64,000 nucleotides of DNA from Sedimenticola thiotaurini. Its GTDB lineage: Bacteria > Pseudomonadota > Gammaproteobacteria > Chromatiales > Chromatiaceae. The first letter of the stretch is position 1. Every line of letters begins with the position of its first letter. The translations under genes and the position numbers were made by a program. The stretch spans positions 2,232,001-2,296,000 of the forward strand of contig NZ_CP011412.1 in the NCBI RefSeq assembly GCF_001007875.1. The letters are read 5' to 3'. The notes beneath the pieces are model-generated. The model searched no databases, was not told where the DNA came from, and saw only the letters and a list, made by a program, of their open reading frames with translations. Positions 34,654-42,447 of this stretch are shown piece after piece.

Positions 34654-34896
34654 ATGCTGGGAGAAACACACGACATTCTGCACGAATTCCCCGACCTGGA
34701 GGGGACGATCCGCAAACTGCGTCAGGAGGACACCGAGTTTGCCGGCCTGATGGAGAAGCATGACAGCCTGGATGACGAAATCCGTAACCTGGAGGAGCTC
34801 AACCAGCCGATCGATGACTTGAAAATGGAGGAGCTGAAGAAGACCCGGGCGCTGTTAAAAGACCAGATTTACCAGTACCTGCGTGACAACAAGTAG
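34654..34896 (+). CDS. DUF465 (YdcH-like) small protein
   Basis: Charged helical protein of 80 residues with the DUF465 pattern: an N-terminal LGETHDILHEFPDLEGTIRKLR, then EKHDSLDDEIRNLE and LKKTRALLKDQIYQYLR. It probably forms a helical hairpin or coiled coil. Function is unknown. The ribosome site AAGGAGA lies seven bases before ATG 34654. It stands alone between comF and hisG. Confidence 0.85.
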   Translation: MLGETHDILHEFPDLEGTIRKLRQEDTEFAGLMEKHDSLDDEIRNLEELNQPIDDLKMEELKKTRALLKDQIYQYLRDNK

Positions 34897-34914
34897 GACG
34901 CCCCACAGAGCCTG

Positions 34915-34957
34915 ATCCCAACCCCGGACCCGGCCCTTTGCAGTGGGTGGTTGGGAT
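34915..34957. repeat. Inverted repeat after the DUF465 gene
   Basis: ATCCCAACC (34915-34923) and GGTTGGGAT (34949-34957) form a nine-base perfect inverted repeat around a 25-base GC-rich spacer, 19 bases after the stop. No T-run follows. It may end or stabilise the short transcript; the rest of the gap to hisG (34958-35108) shows nothing else clear. Confidence 0.45.
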
Positions 34958-35108
34958 GGCGCAATACTGGTCGTGCTGACCGGGGCGAGGGCCGTCCCTC
35001 CCCTGTCTCCACCTGCCCCGGGGACGGGATCGGGCGAATCGCTATTCAACCGGAAAATCGGGTAAAATCAACCGGATATTTTTTCACTAACCCACATAGT
35101 AGATTCCC

Positions 35109-35987
35109 ATGGCACAACTAAAACTCGGCATCCCCAAAGGCAGTCTGGAGAGCGCCACACTCTCCCTGTTCGAACAGGCCGGCTGGAGCATCACTGCCAG
35201 ATCCCGCAACTACTTCCCCTCCATCAATGACCCCGACATCAGTTGCGCCCTGGTACGCTCACAGGAGATGGCTCCCTATGTGGCCAATGGCACCCTGGAT
35301 CTGGGGCTCACCGGACACGACTGGATTCTGGAAACAGAATCGGAGAAGGGAGTCGAGGAGATCTGCGAGCTGGTCTACTCCAAGAGCTCCGACCAGCCGT
35401 GCCGCTGGGTACTGGTGGTCCCCAAAGACTCTCCCATCCAGTCCATTGAAGATCTGCAGGGCAAGAAGATCTCCACCGAACTGGTCTCCTTCACCAAACG
35501 CTACCTGGCACAGCGGGGTATCGAGGCACAGGTGGAGTTCTCCTGGGGAGCCACCGAGGCCAAGGTGGTGGAGGGACTGGTGGATGCGGTGGTGGAGATC
35601 ACCGAAACCGGCAGCACCATCAGGGCACACGGACTGCGCATCGTGTGCGATATCCTGCACACCGAGACCCGCCTGATCGCCAACCCGCAGGCGCTGCAGG
35701 ATCCCTGGAAACGGGACAAGATCGAACAGATCGCCACTCTGTTGCAGGCCGCGCTGACCGCCCGCCGGAAAGTGGCCCTGAAAATGAACGTGCCGGCGGC
35801 GCAGCTGGAGCTGGTGATCGGCATGCTGCCGAGCCTGCACGCCCCCACGATCAGCCACCTGTACGATCAGGAGTGGCTGGCGGTGGAGACCGTGGTCAAC
35901 AGTGGCGAAGTGCGTGACCTGGTGCCGCGCCTGAAAGCCGCCGGTGCGGAGGGTATTCTGGAGTACGAACTGCGCAAGATGATCTGA
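35109..35987 (+). CDS. hisG: ATP phosphoribosyltransferase, long form
   Basis: First enzyme of histidine synthesis, joining ATP and PRPP. The length of 292 residues and the C-terminal regulatory domain (VALKMNVPAAQLELVIGMLPSLHAPTIS...) make it the long HisG form, which does not need HisZ and is inhibited by histidine. LGIPKGSLESATLSLFEQAGW opens the protein, and DAVVEITETGSTIRAHGL is the PRPP-binding region near residue 160. No other his genes are in the window. Confidence 0.95.
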   Translation: MAQLKLGIPKGSLESATLSLFEQAGWSITARSRNYFPSINDPDISCALVRSQEMAPYVANGTLDLGLTGHDWILETESEKGVEEICELVYSKSSDQPCRWVLVVPKDSPIQSIEDLQGKKISTELVSFTKRYLAQRGIEAQVEFSWGATEAKVVEGLVDAVVEITETGSTIRAHGLRIVCDILHTETRLIANPQALQDPWKRDKIEQIATLLQAALTARRKVALKMNVPAAQLELVIGMLPSLHAPTISHLYDQEWLAVETVVNSGEVRDLVPRLKAAGAEGILEYELRKMI

Positions 35988-36015
35988 TTACACAGTGGGC
36001 GTATGACCCGGACCG

Positions 36016-37080
36016 TCAGCGCTCATCGAGCCACTGGCCGATGGCCGGCGGCACCAGCGCCTGGGCCTTGCCACTGACATAGATGCCGATATGGCCGCCC
36101 GGAAAAGCCAGCTCGGTATAGTCCCGGCTGCCGGTCAACCCCTGCAGGGCGCGGGAAGCGGCCGGTGGCACCAGATGATCCTGTTCACCATAGATATTCA
36201 GCACCGGACAGGTGATCGCCTCCAGTTTCACGTTACGCCCGCCCAGAACCACTTCACCCTTGATCAGCCCGTTCTGCTGGTAGAACTGTTTGATAAACTG
36301 GCGGAAGGTCTCACCGGCCTGGTCCGGGCTGTCGAAGATCCACTGCTCCATACGCAAAAAGGTCTCCACCTGTGCGTCATCCTCCAGAATATCCACCAGA
36401 TGGAGATACTTCTGGCCGGTCAGGGTGAAGGGCTTGAGTGCCATAAAGGTCCAGTTAAGAAACTCCCCCGGGATATTGCCCTGCACATCCACCAGCAGAT
36501 CCACGTCCAGATGCTGTACCCAGGCACTCAGCATATTGTCAGGGGTCTGAAAATCCACCGGCGTCACCATGGTCACCAGGTTGCGGATTTTCGCTTGATG
36601 CAATGCGGTGTAGCAGAGACTCATGGCCCCGCCCTGGCAGATCCCCAGCAGGTTGACCTGCGCTGCGCCATGCCGCTCCCGCAACTGGTCAACACAGCGG
36701 TCGATGTAACCGTTGACGTAATCGTCCAGGGTCAGAAAACGATCCACGCTGTCCGGATAACCCCAGTCGATCAGGTAGACCGCCTGCCCCGCCTCCAGCA
36801 GTTTCCGGATCATGGAGCGATCGGCCTGCAGGTCGGCCATGTAGGGCCGGTTGACCAGCGCATAGACAATCAGCAAAGGTACCGGATTGGACGGGGCACC
36901 GTTGGCCGGCAGGTAACGGTACAGGGTCAGATTATCCTCCCGGTAGATCGCCTCCCGGGGAGAGGCACCCATGCCGCGCTCCTCCGTGGCGCACAAACGC
37001 TCCGCACCGGTTTGTAATTTGCGACAGTAATCCGCCAGCTCTTCAATCAGCTTTTCCGGTTTCAGATCAGGCGGCGCCAT
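36016..37080 (-). CDS. phaC: Class III polyhydroxyalkanoate synthase, PhaC subunit
   Basis: Catalytic subunit of a two-part PHA synthase, 354 residues, about the class III length (class I enzymes approach 590). The lipase-like box with the catalytic Cys is GICQGG (Cys about 148). The Asp lies in NIYGEQDHLVPP and the His in FPGGHIGIYVSG. It polymerises 3-hydroxybutyryl-CoA on the granule surface. It overlaps phaE by 14 bases. Confidence 0.94.
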   Translation of the reverse strand: MAPPDLKPEKLIEELADYCRKLQTGAERLCATEERGMGASPREAIYREDNLTLYRYLPANGAPSNPVPLLIVYALVNRPYMADLQADRSMIRKLLEAGQAVYLIDWGYPDSVDRFLTLDDYVNGYIDRCVDQLRERHGAAQVNLLGICQGGAMSLCYTALHQAKIRNLVTMVTPVDFQTPDNMLSAWVQHLDVDLLVDVQGNIPGEFLNWTFMALKPFTLTGQKYLHLVDILEDDAQVETFLRMEQWIFDSPDQAGETFRQFIKQFYQQNGLIKGEVVLGGRNVKLEAITCPVLNIYGEQDHLVPPAASRALQGLTGSRDYTELAFPGGHIGIYVSGKAQALVPPAIGQWLDER

Positions 37081-38002
37081 CGCGTTTTTCCACTCTGCAG
37101 TTTTTTTTACGGGTTCGGGACGGTTTTTTTACCGGCGCGGAGGATTGCATGGCGGCGACCGTAGCCTGCAAAGACTTGAGCGCCTGGCGATCCTGATGGG
37201 CGCGCCGTTCCAGGGCACGCACCGCCCGGGTGGTAGGCATACCCATGGCGGTGAAGGTCTCATCCAGCATGTCACGCATCTGCTGTTTGACCGCCATCTG
37301 GCTGTTGATCAACTCACCATACAGCCTGACATACTCGGGTGTCATAGCCTGTTCGCTGTAGACCGCTTCGCAGGCGGTGACCCAGCGATCATACAGGGCC
37401 CGGGCTGATTCGATCGATTCCGCCTGGCCATCGAGAGCCGCCAGTTCCTCCTGCAGCCGCTTGACCGAGCGCTGTCCCAGGTCGATAAGAAACAGCTCAT
37501 AGGCCTGGCGCGCCTTCTGGTAACGCAGCAACCGGGCGAGCATCTCCCGTTGCTGAACCTGGCTGCGATGCCCAAGACCGAGGCCGGGCAGTGCGAACAG
37601 CCGCTCCATGTAGTCGCGCGAACTGTCGATGGCCGTTTCCGACAACAGCTCTTCCGGCAACGGATTCATGGTACCGGTAATGGCGGCAATAATACCCCGC
37701 AGATCCCCGAAGGTCTGCTGCACGGCGGCCTGCCAGTCAGGTTCACCCTCCGACTGCTGCTGCGCCCGGATAAACTGTTCCGCCAGATGGAATGCCTGTC
37801 GCCCCTGGGCCAGGGTCTTCTCCAACAGTTCCTGGATGCCCGGCGACGCACTGGGCGCTAACGCCTGCCACCACTGGTTGAGCACCTGCTCCCAGGGGTT
37901 GGTCAGCGGTTCGCCCTCTTTCTGGGCAGCGGCGGACCAGTCGGACCAGAACTTCCGCTGAGCTTCCAGCCACTCTTTGTTCAAGAAGCCACTTTCCTCC
38001 AT
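37067..38002 (-). CDS. phaE: Class III polyhydroxyalkanoate synthase, PhaE subunit
   Basis: PhaE subunit of 311 residues that binds and activates PhaC. The N-terminus FLNKEWLEAQRKFWSDWSAA and NPWEQVLNQWWQ are typical. The middle is helical, and the C-terminus is very basic (KKPSRTRKKNCRVEKRD). ATG 38002 follows TAAGG; a GTG directly before it is an alternative. It is divergent from phaA across 205 bases. Confidence 0.92.
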   Translation of the reverse strand: MEESGFLNKEWLEAQRKFWSDWSAAAQKEGEPLTNPWEQVLNQWWQALAPSASPGIQELLEKTLAQGRQAFHLAEQFIRAQQQSEGEPDWQAAVQQTFGDLRGIIAAITGTMNPLPEELLSETAIDSSRDYMERLFALPGLGLGHRSQVQQREMLARLLRYQKARQAYELFLIDLGQRSVKRLQEELAALDGQAESIESARALYDRWVTACEAVYSEQAMTPEYVRLYGELINSQMAVKQQMRDMLDETFTAMGMPTTRAVRALERRAHQDRQALKSLQATVAAMQSSAPVKKPSRTRKKNCRVEKRDGAA

Positions 38003-38043
38003 CACGCCTTAACCCTGCTATGATCACAACACCGCATACTAGC

Positions 38044-38079
38044 ATGCAAACCAATGTGGTGCGGTGCAGCAATTTGCAT
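38044..38079. promoter_or_regulatory. TGC-rich inverted repeat in the phaE-phaA gap
   Basis: ATGCAAA (38044-38050) and TTTGCAT (38073-38079) form a seven-base inverted repeat. The spacer contains GTGCGGTGCAGCAA, making a TGC/GCA-rich block between the divergent phaEC and phaA genes. PhaR-type repressors are known to bind TGC-rich DNA, so this is a candidate shared operator. The rest of the gap, 38080-38207, shows no clear element. Confidence 0.45.
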
Positions 38080-38207
38080 TAGACTGGTAGGGTGATCAGA
38101 TAGAGTAGAAAGATACTTCCGGCGCCCTGGGGCGCAACATCAAGAGGAAAGGCGGTGACACCAGGATGTCACCTTCCCATATCCATGACAGCAAAAGGTA
38201 ATGCGTT

Positions 38208-39392
38208 ATGAGTGATAACATCGTAATCGTCGCAGCTGGCCGTACCGCTATCGGCAGCTTCACCGGAACCCTTTCAGGCGTACCGGCCAGTGAGATGGGC
38301 GCCAAGGTAATCTCCGGCCTCCTGGAACGTGCCAAGCTCTCTCCCGAGCAGGTCGATGAAGTGATCCTGGGCCAGGTACTGACAGCCGGTTGCGGACAGA
38401 ATCCGGCACGTCAGGCAACCCTGAAAGCCGGTTTACCGCAAGAAGTTCCCGCCATGACCATCAATAAGGTCTGCGGCAGCGGTCTCAAGGCGGTCCATCT
38501 GGCCATGCAGTCAGTCGCCTGCGGCGATGCGGAGATCGTCATTGCCGGTGGTCAGGAAAACATGAGTATCGCCCCCCACGTGGTACCCGGTTCCCGCAAG
38601 GGCCAAACCATGGGTGACTGGAAGCTGAAAGACAGCATGATCGTGGATGGTCTGTGGGACGCCTTCAACGACTACCACATGGGCGTCACCGCCGAGAATA
38701 TCGCCACCAAGTTCGACTTCAGCCGCGAGGAGCAGGATCAGTTTGCTGCCGCTTCCCAGCAGAAGACCGAGGCGGCCCAGAAGGCCGATCGTTTTCAGGA
38801 TGAGATCATCCCGCTGGAGATCCCGCAGCGGAAGGGCGATCCGATCATTTTCAAGAAAGATGAGTTTCCCCGCCATGGCACCACCGCCGAAACCCTGGCC
38901 AAGCTGCGTCCCGCTTTCAGTCGTGACGGAACGGTCACCGCCGGTAATGCTTCAGGCATCAATGACGGCGCCGCCGCCGTGGTGGTCATGAAAGAGAGCA
39001 AGGCCCAGGAGCTGGGCCTGACCCCGATGGCGCGGATCAAGGCATTCGCCGCCAGCGGCGTCGATCCCTCCATCATGGGTACCGGTCCCATTCCCGCCAC
39101 CACCAAGTGCCTGGAGAAAGCTGGTTGGACGGTAGACGATCTGGATCTGATCGAGGCCAACGAGGCGTTTGCCGCCCAGGCGATGTCGGTCAACAAGGAG
39201 CTCGGCTGGGATATGGAGAAGGTCAATGTGAATGGTGGCGCCATCGCCCTGGGCCATCCGATCGGTGCCTCCGGCGCCAGAATCCTGGTCTCCCTGCTCT
39301 ATGAGATGGGCAAACGTGACGCCAAGAAGGGTCTGGCCACCCTCTGTATTGGTGGCGGCATGGGTGTCGCACTGGCGGTAGAACGGGTATAA
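38208..39392 (+). CDS. phaA: Acetyl-CoA C-acetyltransferase
   Basis: Biosynthetic thiolase of 394 residues condensing two acetyl-CoA to acetoacetyl-CoA. The acyl Cys lies in [16 protein letters not shown] near residue 90, the His motif in [11 protein letters not shown] and the second Cys in [17 protein letters not shown]. Placement opposite phaEC and before phaR-phaP points to PHA precursor supply. The usual partner phaB (acetoacetyl-CoA reductase) is not in this window. Confidence 0.92.
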   Translation: MSDNIVIVAAGRTAIGSFTGTLSGVPASEMGAKVISGLLERAKLSPEQVDEVILGQVLTAGCGQNPARQATLKAGLPQEVPAMTINKVCGSGLKAVHLAMQSVACGDAEIVIAGGQENMSIAPHVVPGSRKGQTMGDWKLKDSMIVDGLWDAFNDYHMGVTAENIATKFDFSREEQDQFAAASQQKTEAAQKADRFQDEIIPLEIPQRKGDPIIFKKDEFPRHGTTAETLAKLRPAFSRDGTVTAGNASGINDGAAAVVVMKESKAQELGLTPMARIKAFAASGVDPSIMGTGPIPATTKCLEKAGWTVDDLDLIEANEAFAAQAMSVNKELGWDMEKVNVNGGAIALGHPIGASGARILVSLLYEMGKRDAKKGLATLCIGGGMGVALAVERV

Positions 39393-39408
39393 ACAGCGGG
39401 GAATCCGC

Positions 39409-39438
39409 GGGGCTGAGCCGTCGTTTCGGTTCAGCCCC
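39409..39438 (+). terminator. Terminator after phaA
   Basis: GGGGCTGA (39409-39416) and TCAGCCCC (39431-39438) pair, and the stem can extend inward as CCG/CGG across one G-T pair. ATTCTTC follows. This is a strong stem with a weak T-tract. The remaining gap to 39722 has only a loose inverted repeat, ACAGTTT at 39647-39653 with AAACTGT at 39677-39683, which may belong to the phaR promoter. Confidence 0.6.
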
Positions 39439-39722
39439 ATTCTTCACCGCTTTGACCTGACGCCTGGTTTTTATCCCCTGAACCCGGCCAGTGCAGAATC
39501 AGATGCCCCGCCTCCATCACTTTGTCAGCAGAGCTTTCCGAGCATACGCCGGCAAGACGGTAGCCCCCCTCGCCTGCCCATGCCCGTGGGAGATACAGGA
39601 CAAACAGAACCCTGTTCGCCCAGGTAAAGCCATCCGGACAGAGTAAACAGTTTTCCCTTTGCCAATATTCCCGGGTAAACTGTCTGAAGGAAGATGAAAA
39701 TTATTCTCGAGGATACGACTTC

Positions 39723-40190
39723 ATGTCCACTATCAGAATTATAAAAAAGTACCCCAACCGCCGCCTCTACGATACGGAGCTGAGTCGCTATATCACCCTG
39801 ACCGATATTCGGGAACTGGTCATGAGTGGAACGGATTTCCAGGTAGTCGACACCAACACAAACGAAGATCTCACCCGCTCCATTCTACTGCAGATCATGC
39901 TAGATGAAGAGTCGGGCGGCGAACCGCTGTTCAGCGCCAAGATGCTCTCCCAGATCATCCGGTTTTATGGCGGCACCGTGCAGGGCATCCTGGCCCGCTA
40001 CCTGGAAGAGAGTCTGTCCATGTTCGTACAGCAGCAGGAACAGCTCAACAACAGCGTCGGCAGTGACCCGGTAACAGCCATCACCAACATGGCCGAACAG
40101 AATATGCGCATGTGGGCCGATATGCAGAAGAACTTCTTCAAGGCTGCCGGTCTGGCCAGTGCCGGAAAAAGAAAAAAAGAAGAAGAGTAG
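39723..40190 (+). CDS. phaR: PHA accumulation regulator PhaR
   Basis: Regulator of 155 residues with the PHB/PHA accumulation DNA-binding domain at the N-terminus: IIKKYPNRRLYDTELSRYITLTDIRELV, followed by the accumulation-regulatory region (SILLQIMLDEESGGEPLFSAKMLSQIIRFYGG). A helical tail ends in GKRKKEEE. Members of the family repress phasin genes and are released by binding to nascent PHA. It lies just upstream of phaP, whose promoter carries paired repeats. Confidence 0.93.
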   Translation: MSTIRIIKKYPNRRLYDTELSRYITLTDIRELVMSGTDFQVVDTNTNEDLTRSILLQIMLDEESGGEPLFSAKMLSQIIRFYGGTVQGILARYLEESLSMFVQQQEQLNNSVGSDPVTAITNMAEQNMRMWADMQKNFFKAAGLASAGKRKKEEE

Positions 40191-40280
40191 CCCCCTCCGC
40201 CACCCGCCCTATCTCTGTCAAAAACCCATCTATTCAGCCACTTGGGTGAGCTGCCTGGCTTGCATCGGCCGTATGGCTGG

Positions 40281-40292
40281 TGCAACGCACAA
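40281..40292. promoter_or_regulatory. Putative PhaR site 1 upstream of phaP
   Basis: TGCAACGCACAA, identical over 12 bases to the copy at 40355. It lies about 65 bases upstream of the predicted phaP start of transcription. The two copies are 74 bases apart, close to seven helical turns. Confidence 0.6.
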
Positions 40293-40310
40293 TTTTTTTC
40301 ATCACTCCTC

Positions 40311-40339
40311 TTGACACCGCCATCAGCAGGGCTTATGCT
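40311..40339 (+). promoter_or_regulatory. phaP promoter
   Basis: A perfect -35 element TTGACA (40311-40316), a 17-base spacer and TATGCT (40334-40339) make the strongest sigma-70 promoter in the window. Transcription would start near 40346. Repeat copies flank it on both sides, which suggests repression by PhaR through bridging or steric block. Confidence 0.8.
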
Positions 40340-40354
40340 GCATCGCAATATTGT

Positions 40355-40366
40355 TGCAACGCACAA
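40355..40366. promoter_or_regulatory. Putative PhaR site 2 downstream of the phaP -10
   Basis: TGCAACGCACAA, second copy, located about +10 from the predicted transcription start and 17 bases before the phaP ATG. Binding here would block transcription or early elongation. Confidence 0.6.
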
Positions 40367-40383
40367 CTTCTGGAGAGCGCGCA

Positions 40384-40761
40384 ATGAAAGACCCGAAAGC
40401 AAATCTGGAACTGTTTAAAGAGTTCGGCATAAACGGTTACGAAAGCATGCGCTCCCTGGCAGAAATCAACCTGCGCACCTGGGAACAACTGCTTGAAAAA
40501 CAGATGAATGCCTTCGGCCTGTTGGTGGACACCGGTATCGAGCAGCTTTCAGTCAGCAGCAAGACCAGCGATCCCAAAGAGCTGCTCTCCAGCCAGATCG
40601 CCCTGAGCAAGACCTTTGGTGAGAGCCTGGCAGGCTCCAGTCGCGACGCCGTCAATCTGGCAACCCAGGCCAGCAACGAGTATCGCAGCTGGCTGGAAAG
40701 CGGCATCAGCACCTTCAACAGCAAGGTAAAAGCGGCTGCTGACGAGGTGATGAAGTCCTGA
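40384..40761 (+). CDS. phaP: Phasin family protein
   Basis: Small granule-coat protein of 125 residues, almost wholly amphipathic helix (EFGINGYESMRSLAEINLRTWEQLLEKQMNAF...), matching the phasin family. Phasins cover PHA granules and set their number and size. ATG 40384 follows CTGGAGAG; the open frame back to 40351 crosses the putative operator and is rejected. Its promoter and operators are unusually clear. Confidence 0.88.
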   Translation: MKDPKANLELFKEFGINGYESMRSLAEINLRTWEQLLEKQMNAFGLLVDTGIEQLSVSSKTSDPKELLSSQIALSKTFGESLAGSSRDAVNLATQASNEYRSWLESGISTFNSKVKAAADEVMKS

Positions 40762-40867
40762 ATTTATATGCGAATCCGCTTTAGCGGGTGCGCTGAAGTC
40801 CCGAAGGTCGACAGAGGCCCTCTGGCATAGATCCTCCTCTCTCTGAACAGTGCATAGAGAGATTTTC

Positions 40868-40895
40868 GCCCGGCTCCCCGCCGGGCATTTTTTTT
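40868..40895 (+). terminator. Terminator after phaP
   Basis: GCCCGGC (40868-40874) and GCCGGGC (40880-40886) form a seven-base GC stem with a TCCCC loop, followed by A and eight T residues. It is a clear intrinsic terminator, about 105 bases after the phaP stop. The rest of the 375-base gap to dsrA holds the elements listed next. Confidence 0.85.
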
Positions 40896-41004
40896 GCCCG
40901 ACTGTTTTATCTCCCCATCACTCCCTGGCTGTACCGACAGGCTGAGTGGTCATCCTGTGCAGCGTCTGACAGGCCCCGGTCCCGAATAACCAGCGGATAC
41001 CCCA

Positions 41005-41029
41005 AATACCTAGTGGTTTACTTGGTATT
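41005..41029. promoter_or_regulatory. Palindromic operator candidate upstream of dsrA
   Basis: AATACC-T-AGT (41005-41014), a five-base centre GGTTT, and ACT-T-GGTATT (41020-41029) make an inverted repeat with nine of ten arm pairs matched. It overlaps the -35 of the candidate dsrA promoter. The cognate regulator is unknown; TTGGTAT-type half sites are seen with some GntR-family regulators, which is only a hint. Confidence 0.55.
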
Positions 41030-41044
41030 AGTTTGATCTATCAT
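41017..41044 (+). promoter_or_regulatory. Candidate dsrA promoter
   Basis: TTTACT (41017-41022), a 16-base spacer, then TATCAT (41039-41044), predicting a start near 41051 and an 85-base leader. A perfect TTGACA at 41061 lacks a good partner at normal spacing (AAGACA after 17 bases). The palindrome covers the first candidate's -35. Confidence 0.4.
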
Positions 41045-41136
41045 CTGCGTCAAGCCCCCATTGACAGGCGGGTCACACTCTAAAAGACAGTTCCGGAACC
41101 ATACTCCGGGTGACTGGTAACTCTGGGAGGAGCAGT

Positions 41137-42387
41137 ATGACAAAACCAATGCATGATACCCCGATGCTGGATCAGCTGGAGGGGGGGCCTTGGCCGAGTT
41201 TTGTAACCGGACTCAAGCGATTAGCCAAAGACAACGACATGATGGTTGACTTGCTGGGCCAGCTTGAGACTTCCTATGAAACCCGCAAGGGTTACTGGAA
41301 AGGCGGCACAGTGGGCGTCATCGGGTATGGCGGCGGCATTATTCCCCGCTTTACCGAACTGAAAGACGAGAACAACAAGCCGATGTTCCCGGCCGCCGCC
41401 GAATTTCACACACTGCGTGTCATTCCACCACCCGGAATGCACTACGACACCAAGACCATTCGCCACCTGTGCGACATCTGGGAGAAATACGGTTCCGGCC
41501 TGATCGCTTTCCATGGCCAGTCCGGGGATATCATGTTCCAGGGCTGTACCACGGAAAATGTGCAGAAGGCGTTTGACGAGATCAACAAGGCCGGCTTCGA
41601 CCTGGGCGGCGCCGGACCGGCTGTCCGCACCGGCATGTCCTGTGTTGGCGCTGCCCGCTGTGAACAGTCCTGCTATGACGAAGCGCGGGCCATGCGTACC
41701 TGCGTCAACGCCAACCTGGATGACATGCACCGTCCCGCCCTGCCCTACAAGCTCAAGTTCAAGGCTTCCGGCTGTGCCAACGACTGCATGAACTCGATCC
41801 AGCGGGCAGACGTGGCCATGATCGGTACCTGGCGGGATGACATGAAGGTGGACCAGGATGAGGTCAAGGCGTTTGTGGCCAGAAAAGGCCGCAAGTACAC
41901 CATTGACAACGTGATCACCCGCTGTCCCACCCAGGCACTGTCGCTGAACGATGACGACACCCTGAGCGTGGATAACCACAACTGTGTACGCTGCATGCAC
42001 TGCATCAACGTCATGACCAAGGCGCTCTCACCCGGCGATGACCGGGGCGTCTCCATCCTGGTGGGTGGCAAGCGTACCCTGAAGATCGGTGACCTGATGG
42101 GAACCGTGGTGGTGCCGTTCCACAAACTGGAAACGGACGAGGATTACGAATGGCTGGAAGAGTTGAGCACCACAATCCTCGATTTCTTTGCCGAGAACGC
42201 CCTGGAGCATGAACGCACCGGCGAGATGATCGAGCGCATCGGTCTGATCAACTTCCTGGAAGGCATCGGCCTGGAGATCGAACCCGAAATGATCTCCCAG
42301 CCGCGTACCAATCCCTATGTCCGTACAGACGACTGGGATGAGCAGGCTGCCAAATGGAACGAGCGCAAAGCGGGAACAACCCACTAG
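41137..42387 (+). CDS. dsrA: Dissimilatory (reverse-type) sulfite reductase, alpha subunit, orphan copy
   Basis: Full-length DsrA of 416 residues. In sulfur oxidisers DsrAB converts sulfane sulfur carried by DsrC to sulfite in the cytoplasm. Siroheme-cluster cysteines are C169-x5-C175 (CVGAARC) and C213-x3-C217 (CANDC). The inserted ferredoxin domain has C263 (TRCPTQAL) and C283, C286, C289 (CVRCMHC). HGQSGDIMFQGC and GGAGPAVRTGMSC resemble the oxidative lineage. ATG 41137 follows GGGAGGA. No dsrB or other dsr gene adjoins it: a hairpin follows at once, then unrelated minus-strand genes. No frameshift or key-residue loss is seen, so it is an apparently intact but unpartnered subunit. Confidence 0.93.
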   Translation: MTKPMHDTPMLDQLEGGPWPSFVTGLKRLAKDNDMMVDLLGQLETSYETRKGYWKGGTVGVIGYGGGIIPRFTELKDENNKPMFPAAAEFHTLRVIPPPGMHYDTKTIRHLCDIWEKYGSGLIAFHGQSGDIMFQGCTTENVQKAFDEINKAGFDLGGAGPAVRTGMSCVGAARCEQSCYDEARAMRTCVNANLDDMHRPALPYKLKFKASGCANDCMNSIQRADVAMIGTWRDDMKVDQDEVKAFVARKGRKYTIDNVITRCPTQALSLNDDDTLSVDNHNCVRCMHCINVMTKALSPGDDRGVSILVGGKRTLKIGDLMGTVVVPFHKLETDEDYEWLEELSTTILDFFAENALEHERTGEMIERIGLINFLEGIGLEIEPEMISQPRTNPYVRTDDWDEQAAKWNERKAGTTH

Positions 42388-42394
42388 TGCCACT

Positions 42395-42425
42395 GCCGGT
42401 ACCCGGCCCCGTGCCGGGTATCGGC
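42395..42425 (+). terminator. Hairpin directly after dsrA
   Basis: GCCGGTACCCGGC (42395-42407) pairs with GCCGGGTATCGGC (42413-42425) over 13 bases with one G-T pair and a five-base loop, beginning eight bases after the dsrA stop. The downstream tract CCATTCCC is not T-rich. A stem this strong suggests the dsrA message ends here and is monocistronic. Confidence 0.6.
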
Positions 42426-42447
42426 CCATTCCCTATCCGTACCCCTT

